Source: an uncultured Angelakisella sp. (lineage in GTDB: Bacteria > Bacillota > Clostridia > Oscillospirales > Ruminococcaceae). Taken from it: a stretch of DNA of 35,681 bases. Position 1 is the first letter of the stretch; each line of letters begins with the position of its first letter. Positions 8,349 through 16,341 of the stretch are shown here, one piece after another. The DNA lies in contig CAKSYU010000019.1 of the NCBI GenBank assembly GCA_934524965.1, positions 1-35,681 of the forward strand, in the 5' to 3' direction. Made by a program: the position numbers and the translations under genes. The notes below the pieces were generated by a model. The model was given only the letters and a program-made list of their open reading frames with translations. It had not been told where the DNA came from and searched no databases.

Positions 8349-9044
8349 TTACAAAAAGAATTTCTTTTGCAGCGATTCCCGCAGCGGACGGCAGCAGCCG
8401 ATGATGATAAACGTCAGCCCCAGTATGACCCCCGCCGCCAGCGGATAGATGGACCACAGCAGCACATCATGCACCTTAAAGGTGAGGTTTATCAGGAACT
8501 CCACCAGCACCGAGGTGCCACCGAACAGCATAAACGCCCCGCCGAACACAAACAGGTGTCCCCCCGGCAGGTAGCGCAGCAGCGTGACCATCGCCGTGAC
8601 GATAATGCCGATCGCCCCCACCACCGGAAAGGCAAAGGAAAGGAACCAGCGCCCGCCGGTAGCAAGATCGATATACAAAAGATAGACGCCCAGCGCCACA
8701 AAATCGACGGGAACAAAGATGACCGGATTGCCCCGCCGGAACCACAGCGGCAGCACAATGACCACATACGCCATCAGCAGTGCGCCGGTCACATAGCCCG
8801 ACCACACCAGTCCGCCGTTGATACGCCAGTCGCACAGCAGGCAGATGACGATGGGCAGCACCGTCAGCACCGTTACCACAAACAGCGCCCCGCTGCGGCT
8901 CACCTCCTTATGGATATGCTCCTCCGGCGGATAGGGGCCGTCCCCTTTCGGCGGCTCCATTTCCGGTTGAAACACCGTGGTGCCGCACAGCGGGCATTTT
9001 TTCTCGCTGTCGCCCAGCTCCACACCGCATTTAACACAGTACAT
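8349..9044 (-). CDS. Zinc-ribbon multi-pass membrane protein (DUF6320-like)
   Basis: 231 residues. A CxxC...CxxC zinc ribbon (C3, C6, C17, C20) is followed by about six hydrophobic segments from residue 52 onward (for example ALFVVTVLTVLPIVICLL and AGVILGLTFIIIGCC). The reading frame is open upstream, but the ATG at 9044 is preferred because AAGGGGGG lies just before it. This family occurs next to alpha/beta hydrolase and condensation-domain acyltransferase genes in Clostridia, exactly as here: the next upstream gene is a fusion of those two, only 23 bases away. A joint role in making or exporting an acylated product is inference; the function is unknown. Confidence 0.75.
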   Translation of the reverse strand: MYCVKCGVELGDSEKKCPLCGTTVFQPEMEPPKGDGPYPPEEHIHKEVSRSGALFVVTVLTVLPIVICLLCDWRINGGLVWSGYVTGALLMAYVVIVLPLWFRRGNPVIFVPVDFVALGVYLLYIDLATGGRWFLSFAFPVVGAIGIIVTAMVTLLRYLPGGHLFVFGGAFMLFGGTSVLVEFLINLTFKVHDVLLWSIYPLAAGVILGLTFIIIGCCRPLRESLQKKFFL

Positions 9045-9067
9045 AGCAGTTCCCCCCTTGGGCGCCC

Positions 9068-11236
9068 TCAGCGCCCGTTGCTTTCCGCCTTGACCGGCAG
9101 CCCCAACCAATGCAGCACCTCATAAAAATGCCGTTCCAGCTCCGGTTCGCGGATATTACGAATCATATTGATATAAACGGTATCACCCCAGGTGATGATG
9201 CCGCAGTTGTGCGGCGCTTTTGCCTGCACACCGATGATAAAATCCATGCGGCAGATATAGGGGCGCATAGCCTGCGGCACCTGCACCACGCCCAAATTGG
9301 ACATGCACAGGCAGCTTTTGCACTCTCCTACCGTATCAAATACCATCTTCATTGCGATATTCTTGATGAACAACGGCATCACCTTGAGAATGGGAATGCG
9401 CTCGCTGTTGACATTGGTGGCAATGCGGGCGCTCATATTCTTGCGGGTGACCTCCAATCCCATGCGGTGATGTACGATATTGCACAGCTCGTCCAGCGTG
9501 TAGTCGCCCAGCCGCGGGTCTGCCTCCGGCGTGACATACTGCGCAAAGTTCCGCAGCGACCGGCTGGGGAACAGCCCCCGCAGGTTCACCGGCACCAGCA
9601 CCTTTACCGGACGGCGGCGACGGCGGCTCGACACCTTTTTCGCCTGCAGGTTCAGGATCGCTTTCATCATGGCGGCGCACAGCAGCTCGGTCACGGTCAC
9701 ACCGTGCTCCTTCGCTTTTGCCTTCAGGTCGGCTGCCGGCACCATCAGGGTAGTCAGGTCAAGGTAGCCGTCCGGCTCCGGCGTTCCGCTCAGGTGGTAG
9801 GCAGTCGCCTCCCTGCGGCTTGCCTCCACCCTGCCCGCGTATTTCTGGAAGCTGTCCTCCAGCTCCTCCTCACGGGGCGGGTCAAGGCGGCGCAGCACCC
9901 CCTCCTCGGGCGGGATCTCCACACCGTACCTGCGGCACAGGTACTCCGCCAGCAGCGTTTTCAGGAAAATGGTGCCGCCGGTGCCGTCGGTCAGCGCGTG
10001 GAAAAACTCCACGGCGATGCGGTCGCGGTACACCAGCACGCGGAACGCGCACTTGCGGATATCATCAAACGGCATATGCACCAGCGGATAGCTCTTTTCC
10101 GGCTGAATGGCTGGTGCCGCCGGTATCTGCTCCAGATAGTACCAGAACATGCCCCTGCGCAGCCGCACCGCGATGGAGGGGAAGCGCCGCACCGTCACAT
10201 CAAGCGCGGTTTGCAGCGTCGGCACATCTACCGCTTCGGTCAGCGTGGCGGAAAGCCGGAACAGGTTGTTCCAGTTGCGGCGGCGGGCGGCGGGGTAAAT
10301 TTTCGCGGCGTTATCCAGCTGCATCCAGCGCAGCTTGCGTTCCCCGCCCATTACACGGTTCAGAAATCTGCCCATCTCCTCAAAGTCGGACATATTCTCA
10401 TTGAGGTAATACAGCACATAGGCATGCCAGCGCTCCGGCGCCGTGATCATCTTGCTGTCGCAGCCTGCCGCTATCAGCTTTTCGTGCAGGCGGCGGGTAT
10501 CGTCCAGCAGGATCTCATCGCCGCCCACAAACAGCAGCGTCGGCGGAAAGCCGGTCAGGTCGCCGTAAAGCGGCGAGACCAGCGGCTCTTTTTTATCGGT
10601 GATGCCGCCGGTGTAGCAGTCGGCGTAAAAGCGCAGCAGCTCCTCGGTCAGCGAAGGGTCTTCCTCGCGGTTATATTCATAGCTCTCGCCGGAGCAGGTC
10701 AGGTCAGTCCACGGCGAAATGGCAATAAGCCCCGCAGGCAGCATCATGCCCAGCTCCTTCAGTTTCAGGCACAGCGCGCAGATCAGCCCGCCGCCGGCGC
10801 TTTCGCCGCACAGCACGATCTGCTCCGGCGGGTAGCCCTTTTCCAGCAGGTAGCGGTACGCCTCCAGCGCGTCCTCCACCGCTGCGGGGTAGGGGCTCTC
10901 CGGCGCCAGGCGGTACGCGGCACAGAATACCCTTGCCCCGCATTCATCGGCAAGGGTGGCGCCAAAGCCCTTGGCATAATCCAGATCGCCGCAGGTATAG
11001 CCGCCGCCGTGCAGGTACAGGATCACCCCGCTGCGGCGCTCGTCACGCGGGATCAGCCACGCCCCCTCGAAGCGCTCAAAGGCGTAGTCCCGCACGATCA
11101 CATCTTTTTTGTGGATCGCCTCCATCAGCTCGCCCAGCTTATCCTGACCCTTTCGGGTCACCTCCAGCGAGCAGTTTGCCACAAAGGGCTTGAAGAAATT
11201 AAGCTGCGAGCGTACCAGACGGGCAGGAAGTCCCAT
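9068..11236 (-). CDS. Fused alpha/beta-hydrolase and condensation-type acyltransferase
   Basis: 722 residues from the ATG at 11236, which has AAAGGAGG upstream. Residues 1-300 are a hormone-sensitive-lipase-family hydrolase: oxyanion motif HGGGY at 76-80, nucleophile in GESAGGG (Ser146), acid D240 and His271. Residues about 305-722 resemble the condensation/alcohol acetyltransferase superfamily, with the active-site motif HALTDG (H413, D417) and a later VPVNLRGLFPS stretch. The two halves are usually separate neighbouring genes in related bacteria (recollection). Here they form one frame with no stop between, so one chain may carry ester hydrolysis and acyl transfer. The downstream DUF6320-like membrane protein is probably co-transcribed. 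The substrate is unknown; an acylated lipid or small secondary metabolite is a guess. Confidence 0.8.
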   Translation of the reverse strand: MGLPARLVRSQLNFFKPFVANCSLEVTRKGQDKLGELMEAIHKKDVIVRDYAFERFEGAWLIPRDERRSGVILYLHGGGYTCGDLDYAKGFGATLADECGARVFCAAYRLAPESPYPAAVEDALEAYRYLLEKGYPPEQIVLCGESAGGGLICALCLKLKELGMMLPAGLIAISPWTDLTCSGESYEYNREEDPSLTEELLRFYADCYTGGITDKKEPLVSPLYGDLTGFPPTLLFVGGDEILLDDTRRLHEKLIAAGCDSKMITAPERWHAYVLYYLNENMSDFEEMGRFLNRVMGGERKLRWMQLDNAAKIYPAARRRNWNNLFRLSATLTEAVDVPTLQTALDVTVRRFPSIAVRLRRGMFWYYLEQIPAAPAIQPEKSYPLVHMPFDDIRKCAFRVLVYRDRIAVEFFHALTDGTGGTIFLKTLLAEYLCRRYGVEIPPEEGVLRRLDPPREEELEDSFQKYAGRVEASRREATAYHLSGTPEPDGYLDLTTLMVPAADLKAKAKEHGVTVTELLCAAMMKAILNLQAKKVSSRRRRRPVKVLVPVNLRGLFPSRSLRNFAQYVTPEADPRLGDYTLDELCNIVHHRMGLEVTRKNMSARIATNVNSERIPILKVMPLFIKNIAMKMVFDTVGECKSCLCMSNLGVVQVPQAMRPYICRMDFIIGVQAKAPHNCGIITWGDTVYINMIRNIREPELERHFYEVLHWLGLPVKAESNGR

Positions 11237-11320
11237 ATCAGCGCCGCCTCCTTTCTCTCTCGTTAAAAGATAATTATAGCATTGACCGCCCGTAATGTAA
11301 AGCCGCACCGGAGGCACAAA

Positions 11321-11350
11321 AGCTCCCGTCTTTCGCAAAAAACGGGAGCC
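11321..11350 (-). terminator. Terminator after the amidase lipoprotein gene
   Basis: On the minus strand GGCTCCCGT and ACGGGAGC pair across a T-rich loop and are followed by TTTTG. It lies just downstream of the stop at 11369. Confidence 0.75.
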
Positions 11351-11368
11351 TTCGCAGTCTATATATTT

Positions 11369-12595
11369 TCAGTTCCAGCCGTAAATCTTGATCAGCTGCT
11401 GATAGGTGTAAAAGTAGGCGCCGGCGGGAAAATCGCGCAGGTCGCCGGTATTGGAGCAGATGAGGTAATCCACTGTATTGCCCGCCTCATCGGTCAGTCC
11501 CTCGCTGATCATTACGATATGGCGGAAGCGGTCGTTGCCCATGGCGATGACATCGCCCGCCTCGCCGGTATAGTAAGGTGCTTCGGCATCACCCACCAGC
11601 CCGCTGCCGGTGTTCGCCGCCACATAGCTCACAAAGTAGTTGACCCCCGACCACGAGGCGGTGCGGTTGCCGTTCCCGAACCAGTACCACGCGCTGCCGG
11701 TCGTATCCATCGGTACGCCGCCCGCGTTTATCGCCTGCGAAACATAGTTCATGCAGTTGCCGCCGTAGCGGTCATATCCCGCCCACTCGCTGTTGCGCTC
11801 GCCCGCCCAGCGGCGGGCATAGGCGACTGCCGCCGCGCGGTCGTAGCTGCCGCGGGCAGTCATCGCCTCCGCCTGCTCGCCCTGCTGCGCCAGCCGCGCA
11901 GCAAGGTTCTCCAGCGCTATCGTGCGCTGCTCCTCGTAGGTGCTGTACCCCACCTCTATGGGCGGCTTTGTCCCTTCGGAAAGCCCGTTATCCCGTGCCA
12001 CAAACCGCATAAAGGGATAATAAGCGCTGTCCCACGCCACATGGCGTTTTATTTTCCAGCCCGTCTCTTCGCTGCCCTCCAGCACAAACCCTTGGTACAT
12101 GCCCAGAATGGTGCTGTCCGCCGCGGGGCTGGCAGCAAAGTGCATCACGGTCGTTTCCTCAGTGCTCACCCGCACGGTGCCGTCCTCCTGCGGTTCCACC
12201 GCCGTGCAGTCCAGCGTCACGGCATAGTCCAGCAGCGTCAGGTCGCTCAGGGAAGCCCCGCGGATCTCGCACAGCAGCGACCACACCTGCCGGTGCATCT
12301 CCGCCTGCTCCTCATCGGCAAAAAGCGCCGCGCAGTCCTGCACCTCCAGCCGCCCCATCGACTGGTAATACCGCTCCATCAGGGCGGTGATGACCGTTTT
12401 CTGCCCCTCGGTCAGCTCTGCCGCCGCCTCACCGGTGATCTCGATGCTGCCGGGGACGGCATTTTCCTCCGGCTGCTCCTCGGTGGTCTGATTCGGAAGA
12501 TCTGTCTCGGTCGTCTGCGCACCGCAGCCTGCCAGTAGCAGGCACGCCGCCAGCAGCAGGGCTGCCCATTTGTATATTCTGCGGGGAGAGTGCAT
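11369..12595 (-). CDS. Lipoprotein with C-terminal amidase-like domain
   Basis: 408 residues. The N-terminus is a lipoprotein signal (positive start, hydrophobic stretch, lipobox LLAGC with C24), so the mature protein should sit on the outer face of the membrane. A threonine/glutamate-rich linker leads to a middle region of about 200 residues without a named domain. Residues about 251-408 match the putative amidase domain (PF12671 type): YDRAAAVAYARRWA, GGNCMNYVSQAI with a likely catalytic Cys281, and FRHIVMIS with His359. Domains of this kind resemble NlpC/P60 and CHAP peptidoglycan hydrolases, so cell-wall cleavage is plausible but not shown. The ATG at 12595 has AAAGGAG upstream and gives the proper signal peptide. 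Confidence 0.8.
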   Translation of the reverse strand: MHSPRRIYKWAALLLAACLLLAGCGAQTTETDLPNQTTEEQPEENAVPGSIEITGEAAAELTEGQKTVITALMERYYQSMGRLEVQDCAALFADEEQAEMHRQVWSLLCEIRGASLSDLTLLDYAVTLDCTAVEPQEDGTVRVSTEETTVMHFAASPAADSTILGMYQGFVLEGSEETGWKIKRHVAWDSAYYPFMRFVARDNGLSEGTKPPIEVGYSTYEEQRTIALENLAARLAQQGEQAEAMTARGSYDRAAAVAYARRWAGERNSEWAGYDRYGGNCMNYVSQAINAGGVPMDTTGSAWYWFGNGNRTASWSGVNYFVSYVAANTGSGLVGDAEAPYYTGEAGDVIAMGNDRFRHIVMISEGLTDEAGNTVDYLICSNTGDLRDFPAGAYFYTYQQLIKIYGWN

Positions 12596-12699
12596 CGTCT
12601 CGCTCCTTTCGGGTCGTTTATGTATAGGGTAATCATACAACCTAAAGCTGACTTTAAGGCAAGCCCCATTCCCCAAAATTCACAAAATTTTCATTTTGT

Positions 12700-12728
12700 C
12701 AAAAATATGGCCGCCGGTTTCCCGACGG
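12700..12728 (-). terminator. Terminator after the surface-protein gene
   Basis: On the minus strand CCGTCGG-GAAA-CCGGCGG forms a 7-bp stem (one G-U) with a GNRA-type loop, followed by CCATATTTTTG. It lies 33 bases after the stop. Confidence 0.7.
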
Positions 12729-12760
12729 TCACATTCACCCCCCACACAGAGGGATCATTT

Positions 12761-13648
12761 TTATTTACGCTTTGCCGCAAATACCAGTCCCGCGGAAAGC
12801 ACACCGACTGCCGCCAGTACCAGCGCCGCACCGTTTTCCGCCGCACCGGTCTGAGGAGGTGTTACCGGCTTGGTTTCCGGCACTCTTACCGTAACCTCGG
12901 AGCCGGTGGAGCCGCGCAGGGTAAAGGGTCCCACCTCGCCCTGCTCGTTCACGATGGTCAGCCACTCGCCTACCTTCTCAAAGCGTCCGTTTGCAGGCAC
13001 AACGATGTAGCCCTTAATGGCAGCCATATCCTCGGCAGTGAAGTGCGCATAGTTCATCAGCGGACCATAGGAAACGATCTCGGACTGCGCGTCCATGGCG
13101 ATCTTCTCCGCCCAGAAGTGGGCGTCACCATTCGCGCCGACCGTCAGCTTGCTGTTCACCAGGTCAATGCCGCCGTCCGTCATCCAAGAGAGGGTAACAA
13201 GATCGACCTTGCTGTTGATGAGCTTCAGCACCGTCAATCCGTTCACATTGGAATTATCGAACCTTCCATGGGGTATCGTCACATTTTCCAGCGTTAGATC
13301 GCCCTGCACCGCAATATCCGCCCGCAGCGATGAGCCGTTCTCGCCCTTGATGGTCAGGCTCTGCGCAGTGCCCGCCTCACGGGCTATGGTCCAAACCTCG
13401 CAGGTTCCCTTTACTATCACGGTACAGTCCGCCTTCGGCAGGTTAATGGTTCCATACAGCTCCAGGTTTTCCATCGTCAGGGTGTGGGTCGCCTCGTCCC
13501 AGGTGTAGCCATCCGCGGCAAGGGTCTTGCCGGAATGGTCGCCCGTGGTCAGGTCAATGTCCGTCTGCCCCTCCGCCAGCGCCGTGGCAGGCAGCAGCAG
13601 CGCCACCAGCAGCATGCTGATGAGTACCGTTATCAGTCGTTTCTTCAT
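12761..13648 (-). CDS. Secreted surface protein with sortase-type C-terminus
   Basis: 295 residues. A signal peptide (MKKRLITVLISMLLVALLLP... ending near ALA-EG) leads to a beta-rich region with repeated short strands of the LTLENVTI, LKLINSK and IDLVNSKLTV kind, which looks like a right-handed beta-helix. The C-terminus carries PPQTG, a hydrophobic stretch (AALVLAAVGVLSAGLVFAA) and the tail KRK. This is the layout of an LPXTG cell-wall anchor with proline in place of leucine. It is probably fixed to peptidoglycan by a sortase encoded elsewhere. No binding function can be read. GGAGG lies 9 bases before the ATG. Confidence 0.75.
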   Translation of the reverse strand: MKKRLITVLISMLLVALLLPATALAEGQTDIDLTTGDHSGKTLAADGYTWDEATHTLTMENLELYGTINLPKADCTVIVKGTCEVWTIAREAGTAQSLTIKGENGSSLRADIAVQGDLTLENVTIPHGRFDNSNVNGLTVLKLINSKVDLVTLSWMTDGGIDLVNSKLTVGANGDAHFWAEKIAMDAQSEIVSYGPLMNYAHFTAEDMAAIKGYIVVPANGRFEKVGEWLTIVNEQGEVGPFTLRGSTGSEVTVRVPETKPVTPPQTGAAENGAALVLAAVGVLSAGLVFAAKRK

Positions 13649-13730
13649 AGGTCATATCCTCCTTTTTGTTTTGCGGCGCGGCGCCCGCCGTCTCCAGTGT
13701 CATTGGGTCCCGCCCCGCTTTCTCCCCTTT

Positions 13731-13759
13731 ATTGTATCTTATTTATGGTCGCAAAACAA
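13731..13759 (-). promoter_or_regulatory. Putative promoter of the surface-protein gene
   Basis: On the minus strand TTGTTT (13754-13759) and TACAAT (13731-13736) are separated by 17 bases, about 80 bases upstream of the ATG. Confidence 0.55.
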
Positions 13760-13844
13760 GCAGAATTTCCCTCCCATGGCAAGTATTTATCGCGTGCCGC
13801 CGCGCCCCTTATCCGTGCTCCCCGCAGGAAATTCCGACATTTTA

Positions 13845-13874
13845 TTGACAAACCCATTTTATAGGTAGTATTAT
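13845..13874 (+). promoter_or_regulatory. Promoter of the ATC hydrolase-like operon
   Basis: A perfect TTGACA (13845-13850) and TATTAT (13869-13874) are 18 bases apart. The predicted leader runs from about 13881 to the ATG at 13993. The interval 13649-13992 holds this promoter, the divergent surface-protein promoter and the two leader hairpins; no gene is seen in it. Confidence 0.75.
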
Positions 13875-13915
13875 GGGGAAAAGGCGCAGAACCTCCCTTT
13901 CCGCCCCCCGCCGCT

Positions 13916-13966
13916 GCCGCAAGGCGGCTTTTCCAAGCCCTCTCGGTTAGCTTCTGCTAACTTTTT
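13916..13966 (+). promoter_or_regulatory. Two terminator-like hairpins in the operon leader
   Basis: Hairpin 1 is GCCGC-AAG-GCGGC followed by TTTT (13916-13932). Hairpin 2 is GTTAGC-TTCT-GCTAAC followed by TTTTT (13946-13966). Both lie between the promoter and the first gene, 26 bases before its ATG. This suggests transcription attenuation or a riboswitch-like control, but no known riboswitch core is recognised. Confidence 0.5.
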
Positions 13967-13992
13967 ATCTCAACCATAAGGAGTGCCCCGCC

Positions 13993-14703
13993 ATGAATGA
14001 TAACGAGCTGCAATTCGATCGGGAATGTCATGTTCTCTATTCCCCCCTCTGCAAGCAGGAGATACAGGCAAAAATCGCCCTCCACTACCCGCCGGAGGAA
14101 CAGGAGAAGGTCTGGACACGGGTGCAGCGGCAGTATGTCGATTTTCTCTCCGACTGGCGCACCGATCTCGGCGGCGCTAAGAACTTCCACAACGGCGCGG
14201 GCGGCACCTACGATTGCATCGCGCTGATGGCGTACTATTCCGTCTGCAAGGAGGTCACCTCCCTTGCGGAGATTGAGGAAATGGAAAGCAACCTGTTCCT
14301 CCCCTCCTTCCGTAAGCTGCAAAAGCTCAAATTCATCGACTGCAACAAGCCGTTTTTCAAAAAGCTGCTGTACCGTGCCTTCTGCAATGCCAAAAAGCAG
14401 TGCGATAAATGGGGCGATTACAAAATGTCCGTCGCGCCCTACCAAAAAGGAAAGCCTATTTACTACGAGTTTACCGCCTGCCCCTCGGCGGAATTCGCCA
14501 AAAAGCACGACCTGCTGGAGGTCATGCCCGCCCTGTGCAATCCCGATTATACCGCCATGGAGCTGATCGGCGCGCGGCTGGTGCGCACCACCACCTGCGC
14601 CAACGGCTGCCGGTGCGATTATACCATCTGCGGCAGCCGCGACCCTTATCTCAAAGATCACCCCGAATATCGGGACGAAGCCGGTTACAGGAGGAATCAA
14701 TGA
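13993..14703 (+). CDS. L-2-amino-thiazoline-4-carboxylate hydrolase-like protein (A)
   Basis: 236 residues. The C-terminal half resembles the ATC hydrolase family (PF14196): a TACPSAEFA stretch with C163, then CNPDYTAMELIGARL (C182, D185) and a cysteine-rich end, TTTCANGCRCDYTICG (C202, C206, C208, C213). The founding enzyme opens the ring of L-ATC to give S-carbamoyl-cysteine, but most Clostridial members are untested and the family name should not be taken as the substrate. No signal peptide or membrane segment is seen. It is the first gene of a three-gene operon and its stop overlaps the methyltransferase start (ATGATGA). AAGGAG lies 9 bases before the ATG. Confidence 0.75.
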   Translation: MNDNELQFDRECHVLYSPLCKQEIQAKIALHYPPEEQEKVWTRVQRQYVDFLSDWRTDLGGAKNFHNGAGGTYDCIALMAYYSVCKEVTSLAEIEEMESNLFLPSFRKLQKLKFIDCNKPFFKKLLYRAFCNAKKQCDKWGDYKMSVAPYQKGKPIYYEFTACPSAEFAKKHDLLEVMPALCNPDYTAMELIGARLVRTTTCANGCRCDYTICGSRDPYLKDHPEYRDEAGYRRNQ

Positions 14704-15542
14704 TGAAATACCATATCGAAAAGAACACGGTGCAGGAAACACTGGTCATTCCGCTGTACGGGCGCAAGATGTGCTCGGAGCTGTACCCCGCGCTGTACCG
14801 CGATGAGACCGCCGCCCGTATCATCAGTCAGGTGGATTATGATTTTTCCGTGCTGGAAAAGACCTCCGGCAGCGTTATGCAGCGCTTCGGTTTTCTGGAG
14901 CTTGCCATGCGGCAGAACGACCTCGCGTGGGAGGTGGAGGATTACCTCAAGACCCACCCCACGGCGGCGGTGGTCAATCTGGGCTGCGGACTGGATGATA
15001 CCGGTCGCCGCTGCGATAACGGCAGCTGCAAAATTTATAATATCGATTTTCCCACCGTCATCGCCGCCCGCAATGAGCTGCTGCCCGCCGGCGAGCGGGA
15101 GGAAAATATCCCCTGCGACCTCAACGATACCTCGTGGTTTTCCAAGATCGACGCCTCGGGCGGCGCGGTATTCTTCGCCGCCGGTGTGTTCTATTATTTC
15201 CTTACCCCGCAGGTCAAGGCGCTGGTGCAGGCTATGGCGGCAGCCTTCCCCGATGGACGGCTCGTCTTTGATGCCGCCAACCGCTCCGCCGTTAAGCTGA
15301 TGCTGAAAACATGGATCAAGACCGCCCAGATCCAAGATGTCGGCGCCTATTTCGCCGTCTCCGATGCCGAAAAGGAGCTTTCCCTGTGGGACAGCCGCCT
15401 TACCGTCTCCGCCCGCGGCTATATGCTGGGCTACAATGATCTTTCCGATCCCTCCGTCTCCGGTTTCTTCCGCTTTCTGGCGCGGGTCGGCGATAACAAG
15501 ATGAAAATGCGCATCGTCCGTCTGGATTTTGCAAAGGAGTGA
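14700..15542 (+). CDS. Class I SAM-dependent methyltransferase (LCM/COG3315-like)
   Basis: 280 residues from the first of two adjacent ATGs (14700 and 14703; AGGAGG at 14690-14695 suits either). Motif I VVNLGCGLDDT at 91-101 binds SAM, and NIDFPTV at 114-120 supplies the acidic residue for the ribose. This pair is typical of the leucine carboxyl methyltransferase-like group, which methylates small molecules or carboxylates and includes polyketide O-methyltransferases. Both neighbours are ATC hydrolase-like genes overlapping or abutting it, so the three products probably act on one substrate. The substrate is unknown. Confidence 0.82.
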   Translation: MMKYHIEKNTVQETLVIPLYGRKMCSELYPALYRDETAARIISQVDYDFSVLEKTSGSVMQRFGFLELAMRQNDLAWEVEDYLKTHPTAAVVNLGCGLDDTGRRCDNGSCKIYNIDFPTVIAARNELLPAGEREENIPCDLNDTSWFSKIDASGGAVFFAAGVFYYFLTPQVKALVQAMAAAFPDGRLVFDAANRSAVKLMLKTWIKTAQIQDVGAYFAVSDAEKELSLWDSRLTVSARGYMLGYNDLSDPSVSGFFRFLARVGDNKMKMRIVRLDFAKE

Positions 15543-15547
15543 TTTAT

Positions 15548-16186
15548 ATGAAATATGTCGGAATGCCCATGGGTATGTGGCTGCTGTTTTCCGCCTCCTT
15601 CCGCCGCGAGCTTACCAATGTACTGGGCTATGACAGCACCGCCGCCGGCGAGATCGCCCATAAAGCAAAGCCCCGCTACCGGCAGATCATTGCCTCCCTG
15701 CCGGAGTTTGAGAAAGCCGACCGCTTCCAGATGAATATTGTCAATGCCGCCATGCTGGGCGCGTTTATCCTCTCCATGCCGCAGCGCCCCGCGGTCGAGC
15801 CGCTCACCGAGTATTACGCCAAAGCCATGATGACCAAGCCGATGCGGTGGTTCTGCTGTAAAAGCGGCAAAGCCAAGTTCTCCTCCAAGGATCTGGCAGG
15901 AATGGAAGCGACCGCCAAACTCCACGCCGCCGACCGCAACCCCTATTCGTGGAATATGGATTACTACCCCTATCCCGACGGCAGCGGCTATGAGGCGCGC
16001 TTCACCCGCTGCGGCATCTGCGTCCTCATGCAGGAGCTGGGGCTTTACGACCTCGTCCCCGCCATGTGCCATCTAGATTACACCATGGCAGAAGCCGGCG
16101 GCACCTCCGACTTCGTCCGCGAATACACCCTCGCCTCCGGCGGTCCCTACTGCGACTGCGGCTATCACAAGAAAAAACACGCATAA
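15548..16186 (+). CDS. L-2-amino-thiazoline-4-carboxylate hydrolase-like protein (B)
   Basis: 212 residues. It carries the same C-terminal layout as the first gene of the operon: RFTRCGICVLMQELGL (C155, C158), MCHLDYTMAEAGG (C174, D177) and a late YCDCGY (C202, C204). Overall the two proteins are only distantly similar, so they are diverged family members rather than a recent duplication. The ATG at 15548 is chosen over a GTG at 15539 because AAAGGAG (15533-15539) is correctly spaced from the ATG and overlaps the GTG. It starts just after the methyltransferase stop and ends at a strong terminator. The function is unproven. Confidence 0.72.
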   Translation: MKYVGMPMGMWLLFSASFRRELTNVLGYDSTAAGEIAHKAKPRYRQIIASLPEFEKADRFQMNIVNAAMLGAFILSMPQRPAVEPLTEYYAKAMMTKPMRWFCCKSGKAKFSSKDLAGMEATAKLHAADRNPYSWNMDYYPYPDGSGYEARFTRCGICVLMQELGLYDLVPAMCHLDYTMAEAGGTSDFVREYTLASGGPYCDCGYHKKKHA

Positions 16187-16195
16187 AATCCATCT

Positions 16196-16234
16196 CCGCC
16201 CCCGACTTCTTCCGATCAGGGGCGGCTTTTTTCT
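16196..16234 (+). terminator. Terminator of the ATC hydrolase-like operon
   Basis: CCGCCCC and GGGGCGG pair and run into CTTTTTTCTT. It lies just after the stop and separates this operon from the converging CRISPR array. Confidence 0.85.
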
Positions 16235-16341
16235 TCTCTAAAATGCTTCAGTCCCACGCAGCAAAGGGGCACCGCTCGCTGCAGCACCCCCTGCCCTGTC
16301 CCGTTATGCGTGACCCCTGTCGGAACGCCTCCCCATTTCCG

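Noticed and set aside
9110..11266. A 718-codon open frame opposite the hydrolase/condensation fusion gene
   Set aside because: It is antisense to a gene with clear motifs, has no good ribosome binding site and a low-complexity His/Arg/Gln-rich product, as expected of GC-rich shadow frames. The same applies to the long antisense frames at 1270-2433, 3997-5499, 6560-8335, 20070-21893 and 28089-29738.
16262..16341. A further, more decayed CRISPR repeat left of the array
   Set aside because: A GCGTGAC end is present near 16308-16314, but the distance to the next repeat is 27 bases instead of 33-35 and no TTTCAA-type end is found at the right place.
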